From NCBI RefSeq assembly GCF_902506575.1, contig NZ_LR732544.1, positions 776,332 through 829,194 of the forward strand: a stretch of 52,863 nt of DNA. Reading direction: 5' to 3'. Shown here piece after piece: positions 52,249-52,863 of this stretch. The position numbers were made by a program, and so were the translations under genes. The first letter of the stretch is position 1. Every line of letters starts with the position of its first letter. Below the pieces are notes generated by a model. It had not been told where the DNA came from. It searched no databases and was given only the letters and a program-made list of their open reading frames with translations. This stretch comes from Streptomyces mexicanus (GTDB lineage Bacteria; Actinomycetota; Actinomycetes; Streptomycetales; Streptomycetaceae).

Positions 52249-52863
52249 ATGACAGCTATGACCCCTGGCTCGAACATCCCTCTCTCCGCCGTGCGCGTGG
52301 CGGTGGACGTCGCGGCCCCGGTGCGGCTCGACGTGTCGGGCCTGCTGCTCACCGCCGACGGCAAGGTGCGCTCCGACGACGACTTCATCTTCTACAACCA
52401 GCCAGCCGGCCCGGGCGTGACCTACCGCTCGGGCGGCGGCGCGGCCCCGGACACGATCATCGTGGACACGGCCGCCGTGCCGCCGGGCATCGAGAAGATC
52501 GTGGTCACCGCCAGCCCGGACGCGGCCGGGCAGACCTTCCAGGGCATCGAGCCCACGGCGACGCTGCGCAACGCCGACGACGGCTCGGTGCTGGCCACCT
52601 TCACACCGCCGCGGCTCGGCCCGGAGACGGCGCTGCTCGTCATGGAGATCTATCTGCGCAACGGCCAGTGGAAGGCGCGGGCCGTCGGTCAGGGGTACGC
52701 CGACGGGCTGGCCGGCATCGCCACCGACTTCGGCGTGACGGTGGAGGAACCGGCCGCCGCACCGCAGCCGGCCGCCCCGCCGCAGCCGGTGGCCCCGCCG
52801 CACCCGGGCACCCCGTCGCAGCCGGTGACCCCGCCGCCCGCGATGCAGCCCCAGGTCACCCCG
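52249..52863 (+). CDS. TerD-family protein (3' end outside window)
   Basis: At least 205 residues, open to the window edge. The N-terminal TerD domain (about 1-165) reads MTAMTPGSNIPLSAVRVAVD, RSDDDFIFYNQP, IEKIVVTASPD, ATFTPPRLGPETALLVMEIY and FGVTVEEP, with conserved acidic calcium-binding residues. A Pro/Ala/Gln-rich tail then begins (PAAPPQPVAPPHPG). TerD proteins belong to the tellurite/stress-response group and bind calcium in the cytoplasm. A clear ribosome binding site is lacking before the ATG at 52249; an internal ATG lies at 52258. Confidence 0.9.
   Translation, partial: MTAMTPGSNIPLSAVRVAVDVAAPVRLDVSGLLLTADGKVRSDDDFIFYNQPAGPGVTYRSGGGAAPDTIIVDTAAVPPGIEKIVVTASPDAAGQTFQGIEPTATLRNADDGSVLATFTPPRLGPETALLVMEIYLRNGQWKARAVGQGYADGLAGIATDFGVTVEEPAAAPQPAAPPQPVAPPHPGTPSQPVTPPPAMQPQVTP

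Overview
The window is very GC-rich chromosomal DNA from an actinomycete, almost certainly a Streptomyces. The signs are third-position GC codon bias, GTG/TTG starts, a four-gene conservon (cvnABCD), sugar ABC transporters without their own ATPase, twin-arginine-like secreted enzymes, a TerD protein, and two CTAG-ended miniature elements. The first ~83 bases are nearly pure G and look like a contig edge or sequencing artefact.

Layout. 274-3201: phosphoglucomutase and a GAF/PAS sensor-like protein (minus strand). 3955-8725: a compact biosynthetic-looking trio on the plus strand, namely an AT-less ketosynthase-ACP, a free-standing adenylation enzyme overlapping it by ATGA, and an FAD oxidoreductase. 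The conservon cvnA-cvnD follows at 8986-13097. 13222-15269 (minus) holds an orphan cytochrome oxidase subunit I and a small membrane protein. 15461-20914 is a benzoylformate module: a LysR regulator divergent from benzoylformate decarboxylase, aldehyde dehydrogenase and an aromatic-acid-type MFS transporter. A lone condensation-domain protein (21124-22554) is separated by a 181 bp MITE-like element from a large Cache-PAS-GAF-PP2C-ATPase protein and an SGNH hydrolase. 26826-28602 carries an ABC transporter remnant, a glutathionyl-hydroquinone-reductase-like GST and two related short leader peptides. Then come a penicillin-acylase-family enzyme, tRNA-Pro(GGG) and a MarR regulator.

32411-38481 is a carbohydrate region: a secreted GH35 beta-galactosidase divergent from a Gfo/Idh/MocA oxidoreductase that overlaps a carboxylesterase. 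38596-43655 (minus) holds a winged-helix regulator with a clear dyad operator and a complete pqqABCDE set behind a secreted PQQ-type sugar dehydrogenase. An N-terminally deleted epimerase fragment abuts a second MITE-like element (217 bp), followed by a secreted FG-GAP/VCBS repeat protein. 47164-52164 is a polyol/sugar operon: DeoR regulator, lipoprotein binding protein, two permeases and a zinc alcohol dehydrogenase. The window ends inside a terD gene.

The points most worth following are: the KS-ACP whose acyltransferase core is cleanly missing between its flanking linkers, next to an adenylating enzyme and a conservon; two MITE-like elements with related ends and a shared core, each supplying the TAG stop of a neighbouring coding sequence; the paired leader peptides; the PQQ locus whose dehydrogenase has Leu where the catalytic His is expected; and an identical TTGACT-N18-TTACTT promoter-like pair in front of two unrelated genes. 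All calls come from reading the sequence; no database search was run.
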